This document shows positions 16,027 through 22,987 of a stretch of DNA of 29,736 bases, one piece after another (position 1 is the first letter of the stretch; every line of letters starts with the position of its first letter). Below the pieces are notes generated by a model. It did no database searches. It worked only from the letters and a program-made list of their open reading frames with translations, and was not told where the DNA came from. Source of the DNA: Myxococcales bacterium UBA5297 (GTDB lineage Bacteria > Myxococcota > Myxococcia > Myxococcales > UBA5297). The stretch lies in contig DHSB01000079.1 of NCBI GenBank assembly GCA_002408385.1, positions 1 to 29,736 of the forward strand, written 5' to 3'. The position numbers and the translations under genes were made by a program.

Positions 16027-16241
16027 TCCCGCTCCAGCGCATCGGCGAGCAGCTCGAGCTGCTCCTCGGCTGCCTTCTCGTCGAGCAATTGGATCGCGTA
16101 GCCGGCGTGGACGATGACGAACTCGCCGACCTTGGCCCCGGGGACGAGGTCGAGCGAGACCTTGCGGGCGATGCCGTCGAGCTCTGCCTTGCCTTCGTTG
16201 CCCTCGACCGAGACAAGGCGCATGGGGACCGCGAGGCACAT
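16023..16241 (-). CDS. hypC: Hydrogenase maturation chaperone HypC
   Basis: Small chaperone (72 residues) that binds HypD through its N-terminal cysteine, carries the iron unit and delivers it to the hydrogenase large subunit. It starts with the invariant MCLAVP (Cys2), has the OB-like barrel signature VSLDLVP, then VGEFVIVHAGYAIQLLDE, matching the HypC/HupF family, and ends in an acidic helix. Start 2 bases after the hypB stop; stop overlaps the hypD start. Confidence 0.97.
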   Translation of the reverse strand: MCLAVPMRLVSVEGNEGKAELDGIARKVSLDLVPGAKVGEFVIVHAGYAIQLLDEKAAEEQLELLADALERE

Positions 16242-16243
16242 GG

Positions 16244-16915
16244 CTAGCTCGACCTCCCGGCGCGAAGGGCCTGGCAGCGCGCTTCGACCCAGCCGAACCA
16301 CTCCTCGAGCCCCTCGCCGGTGCGCGCCGACATCTTGAGCACCTCGAGCTTGGGGTTGAGGGCGCGGGCGTCGCGGACCGCGGCGTCGAGGTCGAAGTCG
16401 GTGTAGGGCAGCAGGTCGATCTTGTTGAGGAGCATTGCCCGGGACTCGCGGAACATCAGCGGGTACTTGCCGGGTTTGTCGTGCCCCTCGGCGCACGAGA
16501 GGATCATCGCCTTGTCGTGCTCGCCGAGCTCGAACTCGGCCGGGCAGACGAGGTTGCCGACGTTCTCGATGATCAGGAGGTCGAGCGCCTTCAGCTCCAG
16601 CCTGTCGCACGCCTTGGCGATCTGGTGGGCCTCGATGTGGCAGGCGCCGCCGGGGTTGATCTGCAGCGCGGGGATCCCGTGGCTGCCGAGCCGGTCGGCG
16701 TCGCGGCGGGTCTCGAGGTCGCCGGTGATGATCGCGACCTTCAGCCTCGCCTTGAGCGCCTCGGCGGTCCGCTCGAGCAGCGTCGTCTTGCCCGCCCCCG
16801 GGCCGCTCATGAGGTTGAGCACGTAGACGCCGGCCTCGTCGAAGCGCTGCCGGTTGGCCTTCGCGTCGCGCGTGTTGTCGTGCAGCACCTCTTGGGCGAC
16901 CGTCACCTCAGTCAT
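16244..16915 (-). CDS. hypB: Hydrogenase nickel incorporation GTPase HypB
   Basis: GTPase of the SIMIBI class that with HypA inserts nickel into the hydrogenase large subunit. The 223 residues contain the P-loop GPGAGKTT (38-45), the switch region TGDLETRRD, the metal site NPGGACHIEAH (Cys92, His93), NVGNLVCPAEF (Cys124) and the guanine-specific NKIDLLPY. It lacks both the N-terminal CxxCGC high-affinity nickel site of E. coli HypB and the histidine-rich stretch seen in nickel-storing versions, so it should have only the GTPase-domain metal site. Its start overlaps the hypA stop (ATGA). Confidence 0.97.
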   Translation of the reverse strand: MTEVTVAQEVLHDNTRDAKANRQRFDEAGVYVLNLMSGPGAGKTTLLERTAEALKARLKVAIITGDLETRRDADRLGSHGIPALQINPGGACHIEAHQIAKACDRLELKALDLLIIENVGNLVCPAEFELGEHDKAMILSCAEGHDKPGKYPLMFRESRAMLLNKIDLLPYTDFDLDAAVRDARALNPKLEVLKMSARTGEGLEEWFGWVEARCQALRAGRSS

Positions 16916-17292
16916 CGACTCGTCTCCTCGCTGCCGCCCTCGGAGAAGGGGGCCTCTTCCAGATCAATGGTGTCGATTCTCAGCTCGCGGCCCTGCAAGA
17001 CCTCGAAGCCCACGCTCTGACACAGCGGACAGGGCTCGAGCAATTCGCCCTCGTGGACCCCGCCGCAGGCCTGGCACTCGAGCCTCGCCGCGACCCTCAG
17101 GATCTCGAGGCGGCAGCCGTCGGCGGCGGTGCCCCGGCAGGCGATCTCGAAGGCGAAGCGCAGCGCCTCGGGCTCGACGCAGGTGAGCGCGCCGAGCAGC
17201 AGCCTGGCCGTGCGCACCCGGCCGCCGCCGTTGCGCCCGGCGGCCTCCAGCGTGATCTCGAGCATCCGCTCGGCTACCGACACCTCGTGCAT
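16912..17292 (-). CDS. hypA: Hydrogenase nickel chaperone HypA
   Basis: Nickel-binding chaperone and zinc protein, 126 residues. The N-terminal MHEVSVAERML includes His2 and the following glutamate that bind nickel. The zinc site is Cys73/Cys76 in CQACG and Cys88/Cys91 in CPLCQS. First gene of the hypABCDE operon; all five genes overlap or lie within a few bases. The start ATG follows a G-rich sequence (GGTTGGGGGCTGGG). Confidence 0.96.
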   Translation of the reverse strand: MHEVSVAERMLEITLEAAGRNGGGRVRTARLLLGALTCVEPEALRFAFEIACRGTAADGCRLEILRVAARLECQACGGVHEGELLEPCPLCQSVGFEVLQGRELRIDTIDLEEAPFSEGGSEETSR

Positions 17293-17396
17293 CCCAGCCC
17301 CCAACCGCCTTCCGACTGCCGTCTTCCCCACACGCCCAAGGCAACTCGAACGGCCCGCCCCCGGACCCGACGGCTTGGGAAGCCTGGCGGGTCGAC

Positions 17397-17425
17397 ACGC
17401 TAGCAAAGCATCGCCGTCGTGTCTC
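17397..17425 (-). promoter_or_regulatory. Candidate hyp operon promoter
   Basis: On the - strand GAGACA (17425-17420) and TAGCGT (17402-17397) are 17 bases apart, about 105 bases upstream of the hypA ATG. The match to TTGACA is 4 of 6 and to TATAAT 3 of 6. No sigma54-type GG-N10-GC element was noticed. Confidence 0.25.
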
Positions 17426-17477
17426 ACGAGAGGCCCGATGGCCCCGACGGCCGCCCTATCTGCCACTACGGGCGCCC

Positions 17478-17642
17478 GTGCGGCCGGCAGCCCTAAGGAC
17501 CCGGCCACCGGGAGTCGGGCAGTGGGCGGGCTCTTCGTCCGCAAACGAGGACTCCTTCGGCTTCAACGTCCTCGGCCTGCTGCCCTGCGCGCTCCCCTGC
17601 GAGCGGACGACCGGATGCCGCTCGTGCTGCTCGACGCAGTGA
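17478..17642 (+). CDS. Possible small cysteine-rich ORF
   Basis: A GTG-started frame of 54 codons. The last 31 codons almost all end in G or C (30 of 31). The product's second half reads SFGFNVLGLLPCALPC followed by ERTTGCRSCCSTQ, with five cysteines in the last 18 residues, after a polar Ser-rich stretch. It has the look of a small secreted or modified peptide precursor, but there is no ribosome site at the GTG, no modifying enzyme next door and no recognised family. It could equally be a fragment of a decayed gene or chance. Confidence 0.15.
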   Translation: MRPAALRTRPPGVGQWAGSSSANEDSFGFNVLGLLPCALPCERTTGCRSCCSTQ

Positions 17643-17971
17643 AGGGGCCGGGCCGCGTCGCGCTGCCGGGGCGCGCGCCCGTTTTCCAGGAAGGCCCGCT
17701 CGCCTCGGTCAAGGAGATGACGCTCGCGCGTACGTCCCGAGGGCGCTAGCCTGTCGGGCCGTCGATGAATCAGGGGCGCACGGTCGTCCCGCGCGTGGCG
17801 AGGCGAAGCCGGCAACCTTCTTGGAGCTTGCAGCCTTCCGGGCACTTCGCCCCCCACGCTCGAGCCGGCCGCGGTCACCGCCTGTTTGTCGACGCCCCTT
17901 CCGCTTCTTGAGACCCGGCGCGCGGCCCTCTGCCTCTCGCAGCTTCTGGAACGGACGACGGAGAGAGAGTC

Positions 17972-19861
17972 ATGCACCCACGCCGCCTCTTCCCCATCAT
18001 GCTCGCGCTGCTGGTGTTGGGCCTGTCGATGCCGGCCTTCGGCCGCGCGGGCGGGGGCCAGGGGTTCAGCGGCGGCGGGGGCGGCGGCGGGGGCTCCCGG
18101 TCGTCTTCATCCTCGCGCGGAAGCTCCGGGCTGATCGGCTCGCGCTCCGGCAAGAAGATCCCGATGAGCAGCGAGGCCTGCGGCGGGTTCTTGCTGCTGG
18201 TCGGCGTGATTCTCGTCGTCGGATTGGTCAAGGGGACGGCCGAGCAGTGGGCCAACCGCAGGACCATGTCCCGGATAAGACAGCTTGGCGATCAGCGGGA
18301 AGGCAAGGTCACCGCGGGGAACGCGCGGGTCGATGCGGCGCTCGCCAAGATCACCGCGCGCGATCCGAGCTTCCAGCCCGAAGCCTTCCTGCGCCAGGCT
18401 GAAAAGGCCTTCCTCGAAATCCAACTGGCCTGGTCTACGGGCGACTTCGACGTCGCTCGCCACTACCTGTCCGACGGCCTCCTCAAACGCTTCACCGTCC
18501 AGCTCGCGCTCAACCAACGCCACGGCCGGCGCAACGTCACCGCGGGCGTGCGCGTGCTCGGCGCTCGGGTGCTGAGCGTCGAGAGCGACGACGAGCTCGA
18601 CACGGTCCACCTCGAGCTGCGCGCCTCGCTGCGCGACCTCGACGTGCCCGCTCAGCTCTCCGAGGCCGAGGCTGCCGAGCGTCTCGCGCGAGCGCCGGAG
18701 ACGGCTTTTACGGAGTACTGGTCCTTCGTGCGCCGCACCAACCCGAGCCCCGAGGGCAAGGGGAACAAGGGCGGCAAGCTGACCGACGGCAAGTGCCCGG
18801 CGTGCGCAGCCCCGGTCGCCCGGGCGCCGACGATGACCTGCGAGTACTGCGGCGCCATCCTCAACTCCGGAACCTACGACTGGGTTCTCTCGGAGATCAC
18901 GCAGAAGGGCGAGATGCGGGGCGCGAGCGGGCCGGTCACCGGTTTTGCGCGCCTCAAGGCGCTCGACCCGGCCATCAACCGCCAGATCATCGAGGACCGC
19001 GCCAGCCTCGTCTTCTGGAAGTGGATCGAGGCCAAGGCGACCGGCCAGACGAGCCGCTTCGCCCGGCACTGCACCGCGCAGAGCCTGGCGGGCCTGGGCC
19101 TCGAGGGAGCGCCGACGCAGTCGCTCGCGCAGACCGCGGTCGGCTCGGTCGACCTCGTCCTCGTCGACTCGGATGCCGAGTACGACCGCGCCTGGTGTCT
19201 GTTCCGCTGGAGCACCTCGGGCGCGGGCACCGGCATCGTGCACACCACGGTGATGCAGCTCGCGCGCAGGGCGGGCCTCAAGACCAACCCGAAGTCGGGC
19301 TTTGCCACCGATCGGTGCCACCACTGCGCGGCCTTCCAGACCGAGCTGGACGCGGTCGCCTGCAACCACTGCGGGGCGACGCTCTCCCAGGACTGGGCCT
19401 TCGTCGAGATGGTCTCACCCGAGGCGTTTCGGCTCGAGCGCCAGCTCTCCAAGCAGGAGGGAGTCGGGCTCAGCGGCAGCTTCGGCGGGATCGCCGATCC
19501 CTGGGAGCGGCGGCGGGCGCTGACCATGATGGTGGCCGCCGCGCGCGCCAACGGCGTGGTGACCTCGAAGGAGCGCAAGCTGCTGGAGAGCTGCGCAGAA
19601 CGCTGGGAGATCGAGCAGGTGCAGCTCAAGGCACTTCTCGCCACGCCGATGGAGAACCTGACCGACATCCAGCCGAAGAGCATCGACGAGGCCCGCCTGC
19701 TGTTCCGCGCCCTGGTGGCCGCCGCCCTGGTCGACGGGTGGATAGACGCGCAGGAGAAGAAGCTGCTCGACGCGATGGGCGCGCACCTGAAGCTGCAGGC
19801 CGCGGAGACCGCGACCATCATCAGCGAGCTCAAGAGCGACCCGTCCCGGCGCATCGTCTGA
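17972..19861 (+). CDS. Tim44-like, zinc-ribbon and TerB mosaic protein
   Basis: A 629-residue protein built of repeated modules. Residues 1-24 are a signal peptide, 27-52 a Gly then Ser-rich linker, and 71-88 a membrane helix. A Tim44-like domain follows (about 110-255, with FLRQAEKAFLEIQLAWSTGD and ARHYLSDGLLKRF), then a zinc ribbon (CPAC 275-278, CEYCG 290-294), a second Tim44-like region (RASLVFWKWIEAKATGQ and onward), a second ribbon (CHHC and CNHCG, about 450-470) and a C-terminal TerB-like helical domain (about 508-625, with RRRALTMMVAAARANG and ALVAAALVDGWIDAQEKKLLDAM). Tim44-like domains bind membranes and TerB domains occur in stress and phage-response proteins; the joint function is unknown. 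The ATG follows GGAGAGAGAG. The EEP lipoprotein starts 86 bases downstream and may share its transcript. Confidence 0.85.
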   Translation: MHPRRLFPIMLALLVLGLSMPAFGRAGGGQGFSGGGGGGGGSRSSSSSRGSSGLIGSRSGKKIPMSSEACGGFLLLVGVILVVGLVKGTAEQWANRRTMSRIRQLGDQREGKVTAGNARVDAALAKITARDPSFQPEAFLRQAEKAFLEIQLAWSTGDFDVARHYLSDGLLKRFTVQLALNQRHGRRNVTAGVRVLGARVLSVESDDELDTVHLELRASLRDLDVPAQLSEAEAAERLARAPETAFTEYWSFVRRTNPSPEGKGNKGGKLTDGKCPACAAPVARAPTMTCEYCGAILNSGTYDWVLSEITQKGEMRGASGPVTGFARLKALDPAINRQIIEDRASLVFWKWIEAKATGQTSRFARHCTAQSLAGLGLEGAPTQSLAQTAVGSVDLVLVDSDAEYDRAWCLFRWSTSGAGTGIVHTTVMQLARRAGLKTNPKSGFATDRCHHCAAFQTELDAVACNHCGATLSQDWAFVEMVSPEAFRLERQLSKQEGVGLSGSFGGIADPWERRRALTMMVAAARANGVVTSKERKLLESCAERWEIEQVQLKALLATPMENLTDIQPKSIDEARLLFRALVAAALVDGWIDAQEKKLLDAMGAHLKLQAAETATIISELKSDPSRRIV

Positions 19862-19947
19862 GGTGCGCGCCGGCAGACTCCGGCTAACATGGACGAGCCT
19901 CACAGCAAGCGGACGGGACGGCCGGTCCCGCCCCGCGTGGACCTGCC

Positions 19948-20970
19948 ATGCACTCTCTCGATAGACACCGCCTCCACGCCCTGCTCGCCCTGCTGGCGAG
20001 CCTTTCGCTCGGCCTCGGCTGCCCGTCTGGCGAAGAGCCCGATCCGCCTCCGGACGAGACCGAGCTCGACGGCGGCACGCAGGTCGAACCGGACGCGGGC
20101 AGCGGCGCCCCGGACGGCGGCGAGCAGCCCGGGCCCGACGCGGGCTTCTTGGGCCCGCCGGTCACCTTCAAGGTGATGACCTGGAACGTCCGGGACCTGT
20201 TCGACGAGGTGAACGACGCCTGGCAGGACCCGGTCCTCAGCTCCCGGGAGGTCGACGCCAAGCTCGAGAGGCTGGCGCGGGTCATCCGCGCTGCGAACCC
20301 CGACATCCTGGCGCTGCAGGAGGTCGAGAAAAAAGAGCTGCTGGCGCGCCTGAACGCGAAGCTCTCGAACGCGTTGCCGCACCAGGTGCTCGAGCGCACC
20401 TACGACCCGCGCGGGATCAACGTGGCCCTCATGTCGCGCTTTCCGGTGGTCAAGGCTCAGTCGCACGTCAACGAGCGCGTCTTCACCCCGGAAGGCCAGG
20501 GGCCCTACACCTTCTCGCGCGACTGCCTCGAGGTGCAGCTCGACGTCGGAGGCAGCCGCACCGTCGCGGTGCTGGTCAACCACCACATCTCGATGCTCGA
20601 GGACTACGCGGACACCAAGCGCGAGGCGCAGGCCAACGGCGCCAAGGAGATAGCCAACAGGCTGCGCGCCGAGCACCCGTTCCTCCGGGTGATCATCGCC
20701 GGCGACATGAACGCCGACGAGGGCTCTTCGACCATCGAGATCATGAAGGACCACGGCAACTACGTGGACATCGGCCTGCAGGCCGACGAGCGACACCGCT
20801 GGACCTACGTCTACAGCGGCGAGAAGCAGCGGCTCGACTACCTGCTGCCCGACTCGACGCTCGCCTCGTGGTGCCCGAGCCTCTCGTGCGGCGTCTACTT
20901 CATCCACAGCGCCGACGTGAGCGCCGCCTCGGATCACGAGCCGGTGACCGCGACCTTCACCTTCCCGTAG
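19948..20970 (+). CDS. EEP-family phosphodiesterase lipoprotein, second copy
   Basis: A 340-residue predicted lipoprotein with DNase I-like fold. Lipobox LGLGC puts the lipid on Cys25; an Asp/Gly/Pro/Glu-rich linker follows (about 27-68). The catalytic domain shows MTWNVRDLFD, ALQEVE, LMSRFPV, LVNHHIS, IIAGDMNADE, QRLDYLL and the final SDHEPVTATF. All expected metal and catalytic residues (Asn, Glu, His, Asp/Asn, Asp, Asp-His) are present. NHH(I) with the GDMNAD motif is common in secreted bacterial EEP proteins. It is not a close duplicate of the copy at 6824: linkers and loop lengths differ. Substrate unknown. A possible -10, TAACAT at 19886-19891, lies upstream. Confidence 0.9.
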   Translation: MHSLDRHRLHALLALLASLSLGLGCPSGEEPDPPPDETELDGGTQVEPDAGSGAPDGGEQPGPDAGFLGPPVTFKVMTWNVRDLFDEVNDAWQDPVLSSREVDAKLERLARVIRAANPDILALQEVEKKELLARLNAKLSNALPHQVLERTYDPRGINVALMSRFPVVKAQSHVNERVFTPEGQGPYTFSRDCLEVQLDVGGSRTVAVLVNHHISMLEDYADTKREAQANGAKEIANRLRAEHPFLRVIIAGDMNADEGSSTIEIMKDHGNYVDIGLQADERHRWTYVYSGEKQRLDYLLPDSTLASWCPSLSCGVYFIHSADVSAASDHEPVTATFTFP

Positions 20971-21313
20971 CGGGGCCTCAAGGGGTGTCGGCAATCGCCC
21001 CGGCCTCGGCTCGCCACCTGCTCACCCCGAGCGTAGCCTCTTCGAGGAACGAGGGAGGCGGAAGTCGAGGGCCCTTCGGCTGCGCAAGCTCGGCCTCCTC
21101 AACTACTGGCCTTGAGATTCGTCGCGCGGCAGCACGATTCCGCTGGACCGGGGCTTCGTGCCGGCCGCCGGGATCCCGCCCTCGAATCGGCCGCGCCTCT
21201 GCCCAACTCGTCGACGGGCGCATCGCCATGCGCCCCTACCAGGCCGTGACCGATCGCTTAGGTTCCAGCTCGGCCGGTTGAGCGCCTGCGGCCTCGGCCG
21301 GGCAGCGCGTGGC
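20971..21313. other. Convergent intergenic region
   Basis: 343 bases between the convergent EEP lipoprotein and mocA-like genes. It holds R2 copy B at 21025-21100 and no supported gene. CGGGGC and GCCCCG at about 20971 and 20996 could pair just after the EEP stop. The rest (21101-21313) shows nothing recognisable. Confidence 0.5.
21025..21100 (+). repeat. Dispersed repeat R2, copy B (right end lost)
   Basis: Starts with the left terminal repeat CCGAGCGTAGCCTC, then GAGGAACGAGGGAGGCGGA, GTCGAGGGCCCTTCGG and CGCAAGCTCGGCCT as in the copy at 29634-29716. The right terminal repeat is replaced by CCTCAAC. Confidence 0.75.
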
Positions 21314-21928
21314 TCAACGCTTTCGGCCGGCGGTCAGCAACTGCTCGAGCTCGCCTGGCGTGTTTGCGCCGCGGACACAGCCGGGCGAGCCCTCGACCTG
21401 CCTGGTGACGCGGAAGTGGCGCGCGAGGGCATCGCGCAGCGTCAGGCTCGCTCGATCGCCGGCGATCGCCTGGGCGGCCTTCGGGCTCAGGGCAATCGGG
21501 TGGCCCGGCTCACCGTTCCAGCCGGCCACCGCCACGTCGCCTCCGGCATCGAGCACCCGACGAACGTCGGTGCGGAGGATGAGGGGCTGGTCGACGAGGT
21601 GGAGCACGATGCGCGCGGGCTCGAGCCGCAGCGCCGCGCGAAGCCCCACCTTCGCGCTCGAGAGCTGGCCCTGCTCCCAGTCGGGATTGAAGGTGAGCAG
21701 CGCCTTGTCCGGCAGCTTCGCGGCGATCTCGCCAACGTGCTTGCCCGCCACCACGATCAGCACGTCGCAGCCCCCGGCGAGCAGCGTGCCGGTCAGCCGC
21801 GAAACGAAGGTCACCCCGCGCTCGTCGTGCAGCAGCGCCTTGGGCCGACCCATGCGCGAAGAGGCCCCCGCGGCGAGGAGCACCCCGACTCTCAGCCCCC
21901 CGCCCGCGCTCGTCGGGTTCGCCGCCAT
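21314..21928 (-). CDS. MocA/MobA-like molybdopterin nucleotidyltransferase
   Basis: Predicted cytidylyl- (or guanylyl-) transferase that attaches a nucleotide to molybdopterin; the 204-residue length and the neighbour xdhC point to the MocA type, which makes the cytosine dinucleotide form used by xanthine dehydrogenase-like enzymes. The nucleotide-binding signature LAAGASSRMGRPKALL is at residues 18-33, then HLVDQPLI (metal-binding region) and NGEPGHPIAL, a loop typical of MocA/MobA. Its start lies 2 bases after the xdhC stop, so the two form one operon. No molybdenum hydroxylase subunit is in the window. MobA versus MocA is not settled by sequence inspection alone. Confidence 0.88.
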   Translation of the reverse strand: MAANPTSAGGGLRVGVLLAAGASSRMGRPKALLHDERGVTFVSRLTGTLLAGGCDVLIVVAGKHVGEIAAKLPDKALLTFNPDWEQGQLSSAKVGLRAALRLEPARIVLHLVDQPLILRTDVRRVLDAGGDVAVAGWNGEPGHPIALSPKAAQAIAGDRASLTLRDALARHFRVTRQVEGSPGCVRGANTPGELEQLLTAGRKR

Positions 21929-21930
21929 GC

Positions 21931-22737
21931 TCAGGCGACCTGGGCGCGCAGCTTCGCCTGCGGGAGCGCCTCGCAGGGGATGCCGTTGCGCACCGCGACG
22001 AGCTCGGCGGCGATGGAGAGCGCGATCTCCTCGGGCGCCTGCCCGCCGATGTTGATTCCCATCGGGCTGCGCACCCGGGCGACGACTTCGGGGCCAAAGC
22101 CCTTGGCCTCCATCTGCGAGCGGCAGCGCTCGGCCTTTCGGCGGCTGCCGATGACCCCGAGGTAGCGCAACGGACGAGGCGCGAGCAGCTCGACGAGCTC
22201 CTGATCGAGCCCATGGTCATGCGTCATCACGCAGGCGTAGCAGCGCTCGTCGGCAGGCAGGCTTCGGGCCGCCTCGCGCGGGTCTTGGACCCGCCGCTCG
22301 ACGCTGGGGAACCGCTCCTCGGTCAGCAGCGCCTCCCGGGCATCGGCGACGGTGACCAGGAAGCCGACCTGGCGGGCGAAGGAGGCGAGCGCCTTTCCCA
22401 CGTGCCCGGCGCCGAAGACGAGCAAGCGCTCGGCCGCGACGAGCTTCTCGAGGAAGACGGTCATCGTCCCGCCGCAGCTCATGCCCAGGTCCTTGCCCAG
22501 GCTCGTCTCGAGCAGGCGCGTCGTCGCCTCGGGGTCGGCGAGCAGCGCCCGCGCGGCCTCGACGACCTGTCGCTCTATCGCGCCGCCCCCCACCGTTCCG
22601 CGGAGCGAGCCGTCGGCGAGGACGACGATGCGCGCCCCTGGCTTCTGCGGCGACGAGCCGCGGGCGTCGACCACGGTGGCGATGACCAAGGAGAGCCCCT
22701 GCGCGGCGAGCTGCGCGATGTCCGAGAAGATGTTCAT
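21931..22737 (-). CDS. xdhC: XdhC-family molybdenum cofactor maturation protein
   Basis: Binds molybdenum cofactor, protects it during sulfuration and helps insert it into xanthine dehydrogenase/aldehyde oxidoreductase-type enzymes. The 268 residues have both family halves: the N-terminal XdhC/CoxI domain (VIATVVDARGSSPQKPGAR, GGGAIERQV, MSCGGTMTVFLE with the conserved Cys) and the C-terminal Rossmann domain (LLVFGAGHVGKALA, VMTHDHGLDQELV, YLGVIGSRRK, SPMGINIGG). The ATG at 22737 has no clear ribosome site; a good -10 (TACAAT) ends only 9 bases upstream, so the messenger may be leaderless. Confidence 0.93.
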   Translation of the reverse strand: MNIFSDIAQLAAQGLSLVIATVVDARGSSPQKPGARIVVLADGSLRGTVGGGAIERQVVEAARALLADPEATTRLLETSLGKDLGMSCGGTMTVFLEKLVAAERLLVFGAGHVGKALASFARQVGFLVTVADAREALLTEERFPSVERRVQDPREAARSLPADERCYACVMTHDHGLDQELVELLAPRPLRYLGVIGSRRKAERCRSQMEAKGFGPEVVARVRSPMGINIGGQAPEEIALSIAAELVAVRNGIPCEALPQAKLRAQVA

Positions 22738-22746
22738 CGTCCGGCG

Positions 22747-22752
22747 ATTGTA
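22747..22752 (-). promoter_or_regulatory. Candidate -10 element for a leaderless xdhC mRNA
   Basis: TACAAT on the - strand matches TATAAT at 5 of 6 positions, with its last base 10 bases before the A of the ATG. A start site about 7 bases downstream would leave a leader of only a few bases, in line with the lack of a ribosome site. No good -35 hexamer was found at 16-18 bases. Confidence 0.35.
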
Positions 22753-22987
22753 GGGCGCGAAACAGTCGAGAAGAAGCTTCGTTCCCCGCGCCCGCCCGGC
22801 GCGCGGCGCACCCGGGACGACGGCTTGCCCGGCCAGCGCCATCCACCGGGGTGGGCGGCCGGCGCGCACCCGCGCTCACGAGAGCGCGCGCAACGGGCGC
22901 TTGGCGATCGCAGTTTTTCCAAGGGGTTCGGCGCCGGGTCGAGCCCCAAGCTTGCGACCGCTCGGGATTTCGGCGATCCCTAGGGCC

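Larger units (their letters stand above)
17293..17971. other. Long intergenic region upstream of hypA
   Basis: 679 bases between the divergent hypA and the Tim44-like gene. Long open frames exist on both strands, but most are Arg/Pro-rich shadows without ribosome sites. Two stretches on the + strand have strong third-position G/C bias: 17547-17639, end of a small cysteine-rich frame (listed below), and 17614-17746 in another frame (MPLVLLDAVKGPGRVALPG...). They might be pieces of one decayed gene. A GCTAGCCT at 17745-17752 resembles other GC-rich -10 regions, without a clear -35. Confidence 0.4.

Noticed and set aside
17456..17977. 173-residue - strand gene between hypA and the Tim44-like gene
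   Set aside because: Arg-rich, no motif, low third-position bias and overlaps the start of the Tim44-like gene.
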